A stretch of DNA of 20,314 nt, taken from the NCBI GenBank assembly GCA_018398765.1, contig JAHBMJ010002302.1, positions 1 to 20,314 on the forward strand, read 5' to 3'. Source of the DNA: Chromera velia. Lineage: Eukaryota; Sar; Chromeraceae. The first letter of the stretch is position 1, and the number at the start of each line of letters is the position of its first letter. Positions 9,918-19,778 of this stretch are shown in pieces. The notes under the pieces were generated by a model. That model was not told the origin of the DNA. It ran no database searches and saw nothing but the letters and a program-made list of their open reading frames with translations. The position numbers and the translations under genes were made by a program.

Positions 9918-10330
9918 ATACAGAGATCGACACGCGTGCAATAAAGGCGGCAAGCGGGGGACTATAGGCCTTAAAATCTTAAAGTTATGTTTTTGACGTA
10001 AGATATAGACCCATTTCAAGAAAACATGAAGTGATATTTTTTTTGTAACTGATTTTACCGTAACTATTCTAATCGTTCCTCTTTTCCTACATTACAGCTA
10101 ACGCCACTGTATAGCTTGGAGACGGAGTCGTGTCTCAAATTAATGTAACACGATCTATTAAGAGGTCTACGATTACAGTTGCTGAACGTATAAGCCTATC
10201 TCTAATTAATTAAGTGGTAAATACGACGTTTGCAGGGGATTAAGTGCCCACCGGGTGGAGAGCTCGATCCATGCGGAACAGCTCGAAGCTAAGCTCCGCT
10301 CTAGGTCCTATACTGTAAAGCTTCAAACAA

Positions 10331-10605
10331 TAAAAACTCAGACTGACTTTCTTTCTTTCTTAATTTAGAACTTTATTAACTTTATAAAAGAAAATCGAAT
10401 CTACATCAAAGGTTGAATGCTAGGTTCGATCTTGAATGAATTAAAGTGATTGCTATAGACGAGTCTCATGAAACCTGCGATTAAGCTCATAAAACGTTTA
10501 GTAAGCTGCACTGTAAGCAACCTAGTCTTTCAATTTGAATGAGGGAAGGGACCTGATTGATAGTCTTTCTCAAATAAAGTTGAAAACAAGCAAAACTCAG
10601 AAGAA

Positions 10606-10640
<35 letters not shown>

Positions 10641-10672
10641 GTTTTCTTTCTTTTTTTAGAACTTTAGAGTGT
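10331..10672 (+). repeat. Two diverged copies of a CTTT-containing repeat
   Basis: AAAACTCAG, a few bases, ACTTTCTTTCTTT and then TTTAGAACTTTA occur at 10333-10374 and again at 10591-10672, the second with a longer CTTT run. The copies are about 258 bases apart. AT-rich sequence between them shows no ORF of note. Confidence 0.7.
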
Positions 10673-10751
10673 AGGATCTAGGCTCTGCCTTCCGGGGCTA
10701 TATATTCATACGCAGCGAAGAGATTGGCAGATTGACACAGATTATATCAAG

Positions 10752-11131
10752 CTTACTATAGTATAGTCCAGTTTTCTTTAGATTGCATTGACTGCACTTG
10801 TGTTAAAACTTGACAACTGGGATAAACTTAATTCTAAAATTGATAAAACATAAAGTTTGTATACATCTCTACTCCGTTGGTCCGTGCACTATATACATTG
10901 TCCAAAATTTTTTGGCGCACGATACGCGCCTATTCTCGTGTCTTACTATATGATAGTCAAGTTTTTTCTGGACCGGTTTGATTTTACTTATAATTGTGTC
11001 AAATTCTGTAATCTGGGATAAGTATCGCCAGAATTGCATGACAAAACAAAAAGTTTGTGTACGCCTCTATACTAAGTTCATCCGCGTACTCCGCTGTCCG
11101 ATATTCTTCGGCATGCGATACGCGCCCACTC
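10752..11131 (+). repeat. Head-to-tail duplication, period 190
   Basis: Both units begin CTTACTATA (10752 and 10942). In the same order they share AGTTTTCT/AGTTTTTTCT, an AACTGGGATAA/AATCTGGGATAA block, ACATAAAGTTTGT/ACAAAAAGTTTGT, TCCGTGCACT/TCCGCGTACT and GATACGCGCC. They have diverged substantially, so the duplication is old. Short open frames here do not look coding. Confidence 0.8.
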
Positions 11132-11395
11132 TCCTGTATTATTATTATCTACCTCTATATATATTATAATCCCGTGTAATTTTGCAAAAGTTGCGTAACA
11201 TACCATACACCTAACGGGATATACCCAACCAGTTGGATGAGTACCTCAGGGGGCCATTTAGGGGGTCCACTCATATTTGATTGGTGCACACCATTGGGAG
11301 CTTAGGCATGTCTTGTGTACTACCATAGGGCGGGGGCCACGGCAACACGCGTGAAGTATATGCTTTTCGGGACTGCGCACGTCGTATATATGCAT

Positions 11396-11505
11396 GTGCA
11401 ACTCCGTGCGAGTTATACTTGAGGGGCACGCATATGCAAAGTAATGCAAAGTAAGTAAGACACGTGCGATCACAGCTCCATACGAGTTGCTTGAGGGGCA
11501 TATTT
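11396..11505 (+). repeat. Two copies of an ACTTGAGGGGCA-type repeat
   Basis: Copy one has ACTCCGTGCGAGTT followed by ACTTGAGGGGCA (about 11400-11430). Copy two has GCTCCATACGAGTT followed by GCTTGAGGGGCA (about 11476-11501). A third, inverted copy lies near 19285-19320. It is a dispersed short repeat, possibly a remnant of element ends. Confidence 0.7.
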
Positions 11506-11699
11506 TGGAATTTGGGCGATACCAACCGACCGTAACAGAGACAAAACCGATCCCCCTCCTCCCCAAAATGAAAAAATGCGTTATGCGAGTGCATGCGATC
11601 TCAGGGCCTCTCGGCTGATCTCAGCAGAGCTAAGCTGCCCCCCGAGGCGATAGGTTAGTGCCTCGGGGATCATATGGTAGGTCCCATTATCTGTGCATG

Positions 11700-13420
11700 C
11701 GTAACTCAAGGTATCAATGTTGATGCACGATTTCAAGCTGGGGCCGCTGGGCTGCCTTCCGAGGTATGAAAGCCAATTAAATAGCCGTTTTGTCAGCCAT
11801 GCACTTCGATTCTTTGTATACACGTATTGTAACTGCATTGAAAGATGTGCAATCATGCATACAATCCACGACCACCAGCACCGTGCCTGCGACTTACAGC
11901 TTACACTAGCTTCATTAAATTTCTTACATTGCTGTTATCTCACTGCGTGCTCTTAATGCCTTTCATTTGTTTACTTTATTTCACTGCACAGTGACTCCAT
12001 TCTCTCCTTCCCATATGCCTCTGTTATTGCACAATCCTCGTTGTCTGCATACATCTTGCAGCTCTCCGACTACCCAAAATTATGCGTTCGTGCTAGCTCA
12101 CTTTGCTGACATGTTCACTCATGCAGGTCTGCTGCTCGCATTCGATTATACATTCACTCCACGTATATATACTTACTACTGCTTGATCTCATAATGATTG
12201 CTTTCACCGCGTGGTTTCGCATGACAATCTACTGCCCTGCCTATTTCGTTTCACTGTTCTCATTACATCTTTGTATGCCACATCTCTCTCACTGTCATCT
12301 AAGTTGCCTCTTCGCCAAGCTTTTCGTATATACGTTAGCTTTCATTAAATCTCAGTGCCCACAGCTGACTCTCTCGTCATCTCAACGTCTTCTCTGTTCA
12401 GTACTCTGAATCAGATTTCAATGCATGGCCTCTTCCTACTTTTAAATTCCTCTCCTCCATGTTTGATTATCGTTTTTTCCAACCCATAGCCATCATCTGA
12501 TTGCTTTTATGCCCCAGCTATCACCCGGCGCAGACAGGTGAACATGGCATTACACGCAAGTAGGCAGGCAGGCAAGCAGGCAAACAAACAGGTAGATATC
12601 CCAAATGGCAGAATAGACAAACCGGCAAAATAAGAGAATGACACTGGCAAAATAGCAGCAAGACAAAGATATATGCAAAGACGCAGACATAGGCAGACAG
12701 GCAGGCAGACAGATAAACAGACAGGCACACAGACTACTCTCTCGGTGACCCTGTTTGCTTACATCTCATGATCTCTTCACTTGTATTTCACTTCTCTTAT
12801 CTTACCTGTCTCATGTCATTTCTTTCAATTCTGACCTCTTATCTGACCTCTCCGCTATACATGTCTTTACATGCCACTTCACAAACAAACTATGAGATTC
12901 AGAAGTCGTAATCCCACTCTGCTTCCGTCTTAACGTTTCCTTCCAGTACGACTGAGCGTATTCCTGCCTACCTGCCTGTTGGCTGTCGTGCGAAGGTATG
13001 CCTTCCTGTGTGCCTGACCGCATTTTTAATTTTGTCTTCTTTTCTGAGTGTGCTCAAAGTTCTGCCTCCCTGCCTGTTTGACTACTTTTTTATCATCCCA
13101 GGTGCCCATTCTGTCTGCCTGTCAGTGCCTGACTACCTTCCGAATTTTGATTTTTCTGTTTGCCTGTGTTCACTGAAAAGTTCTGACTGGGCCGCCCTTT
13201 CCAAAGACTGTCTTTAAAAAATTACTATTCTGACAACCTTCCACATTTCGCTTTTCCGCTCTTCTATTTTTTCTCCCATCACCTCTTCTATCTTTTTTAT
13301 CTGTTCTATGTTTCTTTTTTCTTTCTGTCACTGCTTTCTTCATTCTCTTCCCCCTTTTCGCTTCTCTCTCCGGACGTACCTCTTATTTTACATGTTTTTT
13401 TATAACAACGCCTGAAAGTT
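11700..13420. other. G-poor pyrimidine-rich stretch without a recognisable gene
   Basis: The + strand is rich in C and T and poor in G over long runs, as in spliced-out or degenerate repeat DNA. Open frames of 60-80 codons occur but have no domain, poor start context and no supporting splice logic. A CAGG/CAGA-rich block at 12545-12735 interrupts it. Confidence 0.5.
12545..12735 (+). repeat. CAGG/CAGA tetranucleotide-rich blocks
   Basis: AGGCAGGCAGGCAAGCAGGC-type repeats occur at about 12560-12592 and again at 12684-12730, with a partly repetitive GGCA(G/A)AATA stretch between. The strand polarity (purine on +) is opposite to the surrounding pyrimidine-rich DNA. Confidence 0.8.
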
Positions 13421-13426
13421 ATTTCA

Positions 13427-13620
13427 TGATAAGTTTTTTCGACTCGATTATACTCGATCATCAACATCGACCGGCATTTATTGAACATTAAATTGGTCTT
13501 TTATATATATTTTTCATGATGGAACCTAAATAGTATTGGATGGTAAGTTTCCTTGACTTGATCATATTTGATCCGTACGTTCAACTAAGTTGACTGTCAA
13601 CATCGATCGGCATTTATTGC
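13427..13620 (+). repeat. Diverged local duplication, about 120-base spacing
   Basis: A segment running from TAAGTTTTTTCGACTCGAT to ATCGACCGGCATTTATTG (about 13430-13482) recurs at about 13552-13619 as TAAGTTTCCTTGACTTGAT to ATCGATCGGCATTTATTG. The second copy carries roughly 22 extra bases in the middle. The AT-rich DNA from 13620 to 14340 shows no gene I can support. Confidence 0.75.
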
Positions 13621-14344
13621 ATAAAAATATAAAAATCTTTAAAATTGAGCTGTTTGAAAAGATTTAGGAAAATTTATATACCTGATTGCAAAATTTTTTT
13701 GACCTAGCTTTTGACCGACTATTGATGAGTTTAATAATTAGTGCACAAAATATTTATCAAGAAATATCTTGTAGAGAAGGTTACAGAATGTGTTTAGCCG
13801 TAAGTCTAACAATTTTTAGAATATCGTATAACGTCACTGACGTACAAAGGTGTTATTTATCTTTGATTTTAGAAACTTTGGTATACAGGTTGTTTATTAG
13901 TACACCTGTATTAAATGTACATTAATCGACTAATTAATATTAATTGAATGATTGATTGATAGATACTAGTGAATACCATTAGTAGCTCAGGAACGGATTT
14001 AGTAATCAGACCGTAATCTGTACGTTTATATATCTCTTTTAACGTTTTCCTTTAGCCCGTCATAACATTTACAAGACCTTAGTTACTTCCGTATGCAAAG
14101 CGTGCACTCACTTGTTATTATTAAAGAGCATCATTCCCCAATATTCCCTAAGTCTCACAAACTTCACCAGTGAGCCACCTCCATGCCAGGTATATATCTG
14201 ACAGCACACTCCACATATATATGAAATAAACCTGATCCCTGTGATTTCCAGACCAAATCATTGGAACCCTCTGAAGTAAAAATCTGCAGCATTGGAAGAC
14301 GTTGGCTGGCAGTGCTTTCGATTTTAGTGATCAGCAGACTGCAC

Positions 14345-14597
14345 TGGGAAGACTTCCAGGTCATCAGAAAAGGGAGGGCAAGACTTTAGGGAGAGGGCCT
14401 TTCACTCTTTCAGAATGCTCCTACGTTCTTTCACTGACTCGTTCGTTTGCGCGTCGGGTATCTGGGTCGATCTGGTTTTTTTTTTAAAGTGAATTTTTCG
14501 TCTTCTTAGCACTTCTTTTTGCTGAGTGTCTCCCTCTTTCTGTATTTGTATGTGAATGTACACGTATCTATATGATTTATGTGTGGTGTATATGTGT
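14345..14597 (+). pseudogene. Relocated copy of channel intron 8 with the end of its exon
   Basis: GAAGACTTCCAGGTCATCAG at 14348 corresponds to the exon 8/intron 8 junction of the channel at 3520/3521. From there to 14597 the sequence follows channel intron 8 (3521-3755) base by base, apart from a few small indels and substitutions, roughly 85% identical by eye. Similarity stops at TATGTGT, four bases before the 3' splice site of the original. The bases upstream can be read as a 23-codon segment ending in H-x-E-D-F-Q like the exon, but that match is too weak to rely on. It is a non-functional gene fragment or an intron-borne repeat, in the same orientation as the channel. Confidence 0.85.
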
Positions 14598-14757
14598 CAC
14601 AACACCACGGCCTATAGCCATAAATAGAGGCTGAAAGGGGTAGAAAGTCTTAGAAAAATTCTAGGGCCTGGAGGAGGTTAAAAGTGGTAAATTTAGTAGG
14701 TTGTAGGGGTGGGAGGAAGTGTTAGCAACCCTAAAAAACTCATAGGGTATACTTGCG

Positions 14758-14785
14758 GAGGCCACGGCATATCTGCCGTGGCCTC
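14758..14785. repeat. Perfect 12-bp stem hairpin
   Basis: GAGGCCACGGCA pairs perfectly with TGCCGTGGCCTC across a 4-base TATC loop. The surrounding 14598-15040 holds no gene I recognise. Confidence 0.9.
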
Positions 14786-14934
14786 GCGTAACATTGCACA
14801 AAGAGGCGCTTTCAAATTGGGTGTCCTTCGCTACAAAGCACATTCAGTCTGCTTCTCCCCAAACAAGGTGTAGTCCATTAGAGTAGTAGTATTGTTCTGT
14901 TCGTACAATCTCCCTTTGGCCGCTTTGATAACCC

Positions 14935-14950
14935 ATCAAGACGTCTTGAT
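14935..14950. repeat. Perfect 16-bp palindrome
   Basis: ATCAAGACGTCTTGAT reads the same on both strands. It lies about 90 bases upstream of the unidentified coding region on the + strand. A protein-binding site is possible, but nothing else supports it. Confidence 0.7.
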
Positions 14951-15043
14951 CGCTTTCTTAACCAGTTTGAACAACAAATTGAAATGACTCAGTGACAGAC
15001 TTTGTTCTCTAGTGGGGTCGTGTATGAGCGCCCAGTTACATGA

Positions 15044-16268
15044 CATCAGGGGAATGTAACTGCCCCAGAGCCAGTCAGTGCAGTCCCTCCCATCAGTGTA
15101 GTCCCTCCCGAGTCAGGCATCAACCCCCAAGTAAAACAGAAGGGGGGACGACCGCAAAAGAAGCTGTCAAATCGAGGCTAAAAAAGAAAAGGTGCACAGG
15201 AGACGGTAGAGCTTGGTGCCGAAAGTCAGATTAATGAAGAAGAGGGAGACCAGGAATCTATCGGAGCTGCCGCAGCAGAACCTGTTGAAGGCTTAGCTGC
15301 CACAGCTGAACCTGTTGAAGCTCCCGCAGCAGAACCTGTTGAGGCAGCCGCAGCAGCAGCAGCAGCCTCTGTGGCCTCAGGGCCGACAAAGCACACGAAA
15401 GTGGGAGCCTCGCCTTGGAGAGTACGACCCCACCGGGCAGCCAAAGAAGACCCGTCAGAGCCTCCCTCGAAACGTCCGCAAACCGTCAGTGAAAAGAAAA
15501 ATGCTTTTAGCCGTGCTAGAATTTGGGATAGGGCAGTTCACCCAGGGAAGATGAGTCGTTCAACTGGGACGAAGATATGGCTGCACGAGGCAGTACGAGT
15601 GACCCGAACCCTGCAGCTGTCAGACACCTATGTCGGCACACACTATGATTCCTCCAGAGAGGAGAATCTCTTTCTCCAGTATGAGAAGAACCCGATCCCT
15701 GAGGGGCTCTTTTAAAAGGAGGAAGTGCTCGAAAAATCTGAGTCCTGGCAGGGTGCGAAGAGAAGGAGAGACCGGGAGAAGACGGTTGAAAAGTTGGATG
15801 GATGGAGGGATCCATGGGGGGATGAGGAAGGTCGGAATGCGAAAAATAGAAGAATTGTGAGGAATATGTGGGTAGTGCAGGAGGGGTGGGGGCAGAGACG
15901 GGTAGTAGATGTGACCACCAGGGTGGTGGGTTGTTTGGAGGAAGGACTGGATGCCAGGAGGCTCGAGCCCCTTGAACGTATGAAAGTTATCTCTTCTGGT
16001 CTGGCTTTTATTGCTAGAGCTGCGACGTCTGTTGATCCCCTCCAAGTTGCTACGGAAATCGCAGACCAACCTGCTCCCAAAAGCGTGGACACGGAGAGAG
16101 AAAACAGACGCAATTTGCCAGACAAAGTGCGGAAGCAACTGGTAGAGCTTGCATGGAACGGAAAGAAGTACAGAGTGCATGGGAAAGCGTCTGGCGAAGA
16201 AAGTTATGTCCTGGATGACATTCAACTACAGGAGGTCCCTAAACGAGTGGACCAAATTTGTTGTTATG
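15044..16268 (+). CDS. Unidentified protein, long open frame with two in-frame TAA codons
   Basis: One frame is open from just after TGA 15041-15043 to a donor GTCAGT at 16269 (408 codons), broken only by TAA at 15179-15181 and 15713-15715; there is no frameshift. A CAG at 15047-15049 could be the 3' splice site. The N-terminal part is Pro-rich, then basic with GGRPQKK (AT-hook-like core), then acidic with three AEPVE repeats in an Ala-rich run. Residues after about 15510 look globular, with Trp and Tyr spread evenly (KIWLHEAVRVTRTL, LVELAWNGKKYRVHGK). No family is recognised. About 19 Gln codons are CAA/CAG. In context the two stops read ..SNRG-stop-KRKG.. and ..EGLF-stop-KEEV.. . It may be a recently decayed gene or transposon ORF, or an active gene if UAA is sense. 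The start is not visible. Confidence 0.55.
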
Positions 16269-16505
16269 GTCAGTTTGCTTCCATCCGTCACCTCTTTTTT
16301 CGTTTTCTCTTTCTTCTTTTTCTTTCTTTGTTTGTGCTCTGTCTGTCTGTCTGTTCATCGCACACACCGTGTTAAAGCTCTTTTTCGTTATCCTTTTCTT
16401 CTTCTTTTTTTTTTGTTTGTGCTCTGTCTGCCTGTCCGCCCATCACAGACACCTTCTTTTTTGTTCTCTCTTTCTTTTTTTTCTTTCTTTGTTTGTGTGT
16501 GTATC
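16269..16505 (+). other. Probable intron with a pyrimidine-rich internal repeat
   Basis: It starts with GTCAGT, as in several channel introns, and continues as T/C-rich DNA. A unit of CTTTTT...TTTGTGCTCTGTCTG...CATCRCA is repeated about 100 bases apart (16330-16360 and 16415-16450), with a degenerate third part ending TTTGTTTGTGTGTG. The acceptor was not located. Confidence 0.5.
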
Positions 16506-16514
16506 ATTCACAAC

Positions 16515-16835
16515 CTAGTCCACCTGAGGCATCTCATTCATAACCTGGTCCACCGGACTCGTGACCGGAGGCCCCTCATACACAACCACCGGAGGCCCCC
16601 CATTCGCCTCCCCTCCCCTCCCGCCTGCTCTCCCCTTTCCTCTTCCACGTCCCCTCCCGCCTCCTCTCCCGCGTCCTCTCCCCCTTCCTCTCCCTCCTCC
16701 CGTCCCGCCTCCTCTCCCTCCTCCCCTCCCCATAGGAGGGTGAAATGCCTTTAGCATGGGGGAAGGGGGCCGTAACGCACGGCTTTGCCGCGCGGCAGCA
16801 CGCCCCCCCCCCGTGCTGCGAAAAAAGGCTGCCAC
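16515..16835 (-). CDS. Arg/Gly-rich open frame in GC-rich repeat DNA, doubtful
   Basis: On the minus strand 106 codons are open, with a long run of GRG/RGG-type residues in the middle and a Pro/Val/Met-rich end carrying VDQVMNEMPQVD. RGG-rich regions occur in RNA-binding proteins, but here they arise from the CCTCTCC/CCGCCT simple repeat on the + strand at about 16605-16735. On + the C-terminal part also reflects a 30-base tandem repeat (CATTCAYAACCTRGTCCACC). There is no domain and no splice support. Confidence 0.15.
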   Translation of the reverse strand: MAAFFRSTGGGRAAARQSRALRPPSPMLKAFHPPMGRGGGRGGGTGGGRGRGRGRGRGGGRGRGRGKGRAGGRGGEANGGPPVVVYEGPPVTSPVDQVMNEMPQVD

Positions 16836-17125
16836 GCGGCAGCAAGATTTTCTCTAGTATGCGTTAGGCTTTCAACTCCTGGCTGGTAGAAGAGGCACTC
16901 AATAGCACTCAATTGCCCTGCTTTCCTCGCTATTCCTCTCTCAATATCTTTTTCAGCATCCATATATTTACACATATTCAATTTGACGTTGACCTAGACG
17001 TTGACCCGTTAGCAAGAAGAAAGGGGGGGGGCAACGCAAGAAGACAATGTTGAGACCGAATTATATTATCTAGCATGTTATTTAATGGTCTACCGCGCGG
17101 CACGGCCCCGCCCCTGTGCTATGAG
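16786..17125. repeat. GC-rich CCGCGCGGCA repeat copies
   Basis: GCCGCGCGGCAGCACG followed by a C run and GTGCT (16788-16819) recurs as ACCGCGCGGCACGG, C-rich, GTGCT at 17092-17119. A partial copy, GCCACGCGGCAGC, is at 16830-16842 and is inverted relative to part of the first, so a hairpin is possible. The intervening DNA (16850-17080) shows no gene. Confidence 0.65.
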
Positions 17126-17163
17126 CCCGGACCGCGCTCCGCGTAGCCCAGGGGAGGATCCCG

Positions 17164-17185
17164 TACGGCTGGTAAGCCAGCCGTA
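17164..17185. repeat. Perfect 9-bp stem hairpin
   Basis: TACGGCTGG pairs with CCAGCCGTA across a TAAG loop in GC-rich DNA between the repeat block and the minus-strand gene. Confidence 0.85.
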
Positions 17186-17374
17186 TAGACCGGAACCCCC
17201 TCCCCCCGATATTACCCCCCTATCCCTCCCCCCCTCCTGCTGAGGCATTTAGAGCGGCAGAGCCATTATATGCCTAAACGTGTATTTCAGAGCTATGCCA
17301 CACTTTTTGGACTCTAGACAGGTGAACCAAATAAATAACTTTGCCCGAAGTGTACGCTTCTATTCCCCCCTTCC

Positions 17375-18831
17375 TTAGAGTCTCTCCTGCATCAACACCG
17401 GTCCTACAGCCCTCCTTCCCTCCTTACAAGGAAACAGGGCCCAAAGCCCAGGCCCTACCAAACGGACGAGGAGAGGTTCGTTCATACACCTCGCCAATGT
17501 GAAATTCTCCATGGCTGGCCTCTCGACCACAACTGCATTCGAAGTAAAAATAGAGACGGGGGGATTATTTCCGTCTCCCCCCAACTCCGAAAACAACCGG
17601 CCGAACCCTGGCATGGAAGACGACCTTACCTCGTTGAAGTCCAGCAAAGTGAGCAAGTCTAGTGAGCAAGTAGTACTTCATACAGGCAGATAAGATTGCA
17701 TTCGACTTGAAGAACTCCTTTGAGACGATGTGCCTTCGGCTGGGCGAGAGCTTCGACCAAAGGTTGTGCAGGCTGACAGGCAGGCAGGTTGGAAATTCCC
17801 ACTGCAAGATACTGTAAGGATGACGACATAAAAAAGGAGAGAGCAGTAAAGATGTAGACTCTTACAGATTGATTGAGGAGCAACTATGTACAGGCATACT
17901 GTAAGGAGGAAAGTTGACTTACTTCCTCTTCGTGGACGGAGACTTCGGCCTCCATCTTGCCATTGAGGATGGGCTTGATCCACAGAGAAATCCCCGTACA
18001 CGCGAAAAGAAGCCCCTATGATATAATGAGACCTACCGGACTTTAACATCATTTCGGACTTTGAAATATAGGAATAACATACGGTATTCTATTGTATTTA
18101 ATCGTTGTTTATAAGCTTTTAAATTTAATAAACATTCTTTAAAACGTGATTCTTTTAAAATAAAAGATAAAACAAAGAATTGAAGCTAGCTGTATCAATG
18201 TAAGATCATAGCTATATTTTAGTAACCATAATAGTAGCTGCATAATTGGCATATCTATGTATGATGCAATAAATGCGATCGAAAAGTAGATAATCACCCC
18301 TGAAACTATTTAGTTTTGACCCTACCTAACCAGGTCTGGCGACTGGATTTGCCCCCCCACTCCCCCAAGAAGGATCAATTAATTAATGACCTACCTAGGT
18401 CCTTTCGGGCAAAACCGTTCCCCACTCCCTTGGAGGTGGAGGTGAGAGGTAGCCCCAAAGCGACAAAAATGACCACAGTTCGAGAAAATCTGCAATTGGT
18501 TCTTGTGGGGGCGGCGACTCGCAGCGATCCATAGGTGCTGATGCGCTAGTGCTCCTCTTAATGCTCCCAAAGATGCTTTTCAGTGTTGTGGGTGCAGTCA
18601 ACGCGCACAGAAAGGCAAACAAGCTAGCAAGATCTAACAGATTGAGCCCCTCCAATGACCTGCACAAAAAGAAACTTTATGCATACGAATTGCTTTGAGA
18701 TAAAAGCCCCCCCAAAGCCACTTATTGATGACACTGTGTTGTTGTATTGCCTACAAATGTCCCACAAGGCGAACTGAGTAGCCAAAAAGGGCAAGCCGCA
18801 AATGGCGAGGCAGTATAAGTGGTATGTAGCA
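17375..18831 (-). CDS. Probable multi-exon membrane-protein gene, unidentified; exon set tentative
   Basis: Minus-strand splice signals fit a gene read from about 18831 downward. Exon A (18831-18755) ends at GTAGGC and leaves two bases of a codon. Exon B begins after TTTTTGTGCAG at 18659 with the one base needed, giving LVGHLSLEGLNLLDLASLFA and more hydrophobic residues, likely a membrane segment, then a Ser- and Pro-rich part. Exon B reaches an in-frame TAG (18397-18395) followed at once by GTAGGT. Exon C (18015-17923) follows TATATCATAG, is in phase with B, encodes 31 residues beginning GLLFACTGISLWIKP and ends at GTAAGT. Below that, acceptors TCCTTACAG (twice) and donor GTAAGG allow several exon choices. 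The lowest open stretch, 17656-17375, carries RSSSMPGFGRLFSELGG and ends in TAA. No family is recognised. If TAG is a true stop here, the exon model must differ or the gene is broken. Confidence 0.35.
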
Positions 18832-19778
18832 TTACATCGGACTCTTTTGATCTTTAAATCGTTTATGCACAATAGATGACCTCAGAGGAGCCTGGCAGCT
18901 GTTTTGGGTAAAAAGATTGTTGAGAAAAGAAGATACACAGTTGTCTATCTGTATAGAAGATGCTCATAAGGCAAGCCTACCACCAGATGGTCTCTTGGAT
19001 CAATGTGCATGAGGTAGGACAAGCAGACTGAACGCCGGTTTGAACGTTGTGTAATTAAAAGCCACAATGAACGAATCTTGCCCTCTACTATGCAGCAATC
19101 GCACTGTCGAGAGGTTGTCTATGACTTTGAGCTCTTTCTATGTAGAGCCGTTTTCGATCTGCTCTCAGATTGTAGTTCGGTCTGATGTAAATGTCAGACA
19201 AAAGCAGCATGAGGCAGCAAGGTCAGACATTTTGAGTACGTTCACACGCACGCTAATTATTTTTGCTTGACTTGGGGGGCACTTTTATTGCATGCCCCTC
19301 AAGCAATCATCGGAGTGCGTGCGAAAGTGCATGCATGCATTTAATACGCGCACGTCTGACCTTCAAGTTGTTGTCTTAGTTCTGACTTGCTTTCTGGAAT
19401 TGCCATTGAAGTAAGCTTGCATATATCTGAAAGCATTCCAACAATATAGAGACAAGCCGGCGTGACCCCTGGTGGTGTATAGTGTCTTATCGCCTCTCCA
19501 GGCGTATATTAGTCCGGCATAGATATATAGATGCGCCTGAGCTATACAGATCGATCCAGCAGTTCCGGAAGCATCCAGCTGCATGAAGATCTTTGCATAT
19601 GCCAATCAATTAACCTCTGGCCTATTCCTACCTGTACAGACTGCGCTACCCCCCATTTGTCTCTGCCAGCTTATGTCTGGCCATTGTTTTGACTCCAAAC
19701 GACTTTTTCATTGTCCGTGTCTCTCGCCGCTGTTTGAGTCGGTTCAAGTACACATGTACAGCTTAGTGTGGAGAGACG
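18832..19778. other. No supported gene between the two right-hand genes
   Basis: AT/GC composition is ordinary and short open frames appear on both strands without recognisable content. The 5' end of the minus-strand gene and promoters of the divergent pair may lie here, but no promoter element can be named. Part of the dispersed GAGGGGCA repeat is at 19285-19320. Confidence 0.4.
19285..19325 (-). repeat. Inverted third copy of the GCTTGAGGGGCA repeat
   Basis: On the minus strand this reads CGCACTCCGATGATTGCTTG followed by AGGGGCA, matching the two copies at 11396-11505. On + it is followed by the GTGCATGCATGCAT motif. Confidence 0.65.

Larger units (their letters stand above)
8938..10113. 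mobile_element. Putative ~1.18 kb inverted-repeat transposable element
   Basis: The 22-base segment 8942-8963 and the segment 10092-10113 are inverted copies with 19 of 22 matches, sharing the core GCTAACGCCACT. The 7-base direct repeat GCTTGGA lies at 8931-8937 and again at 10114-10120, abutting the right end and 4 bases from the left inverted repeat. It could be a target-site duplication. Inside are hairpins near the left end, a GC-rich broken ORF on the minus strand (9254-9652) and TGCA-rich DNA. No transposase motif is visible, so this would be a non-autonomous or decayed DNA element. The superfamily cannot be assigned. Confidence 0.5.

Noticed and set aside
11600-11660. CTCGGCTGATCTCAGC resembling the 5' part of U2 snRNA
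   Set aside because: Only a few bases agree, the order of blocks is wrong and no Sm site or branch-recognition sequence follows.
14283-14350. A 23-codon segment before the intron copy resembling channel exon 8, ending HWEDFQ
   Set aside because: Only the last four residues and a loose hydrophobic pattern match, while the adjacent intron is far better conserved, so I do not claim exon homology.
16515-16835. RGG-box RNA-binding protein on the minus strand
   Set aside because: The Arg/Gly run is the reverse complement of a CCTCTCC/CCGCCT simple repeat. It is kept only as a doubtful entry.
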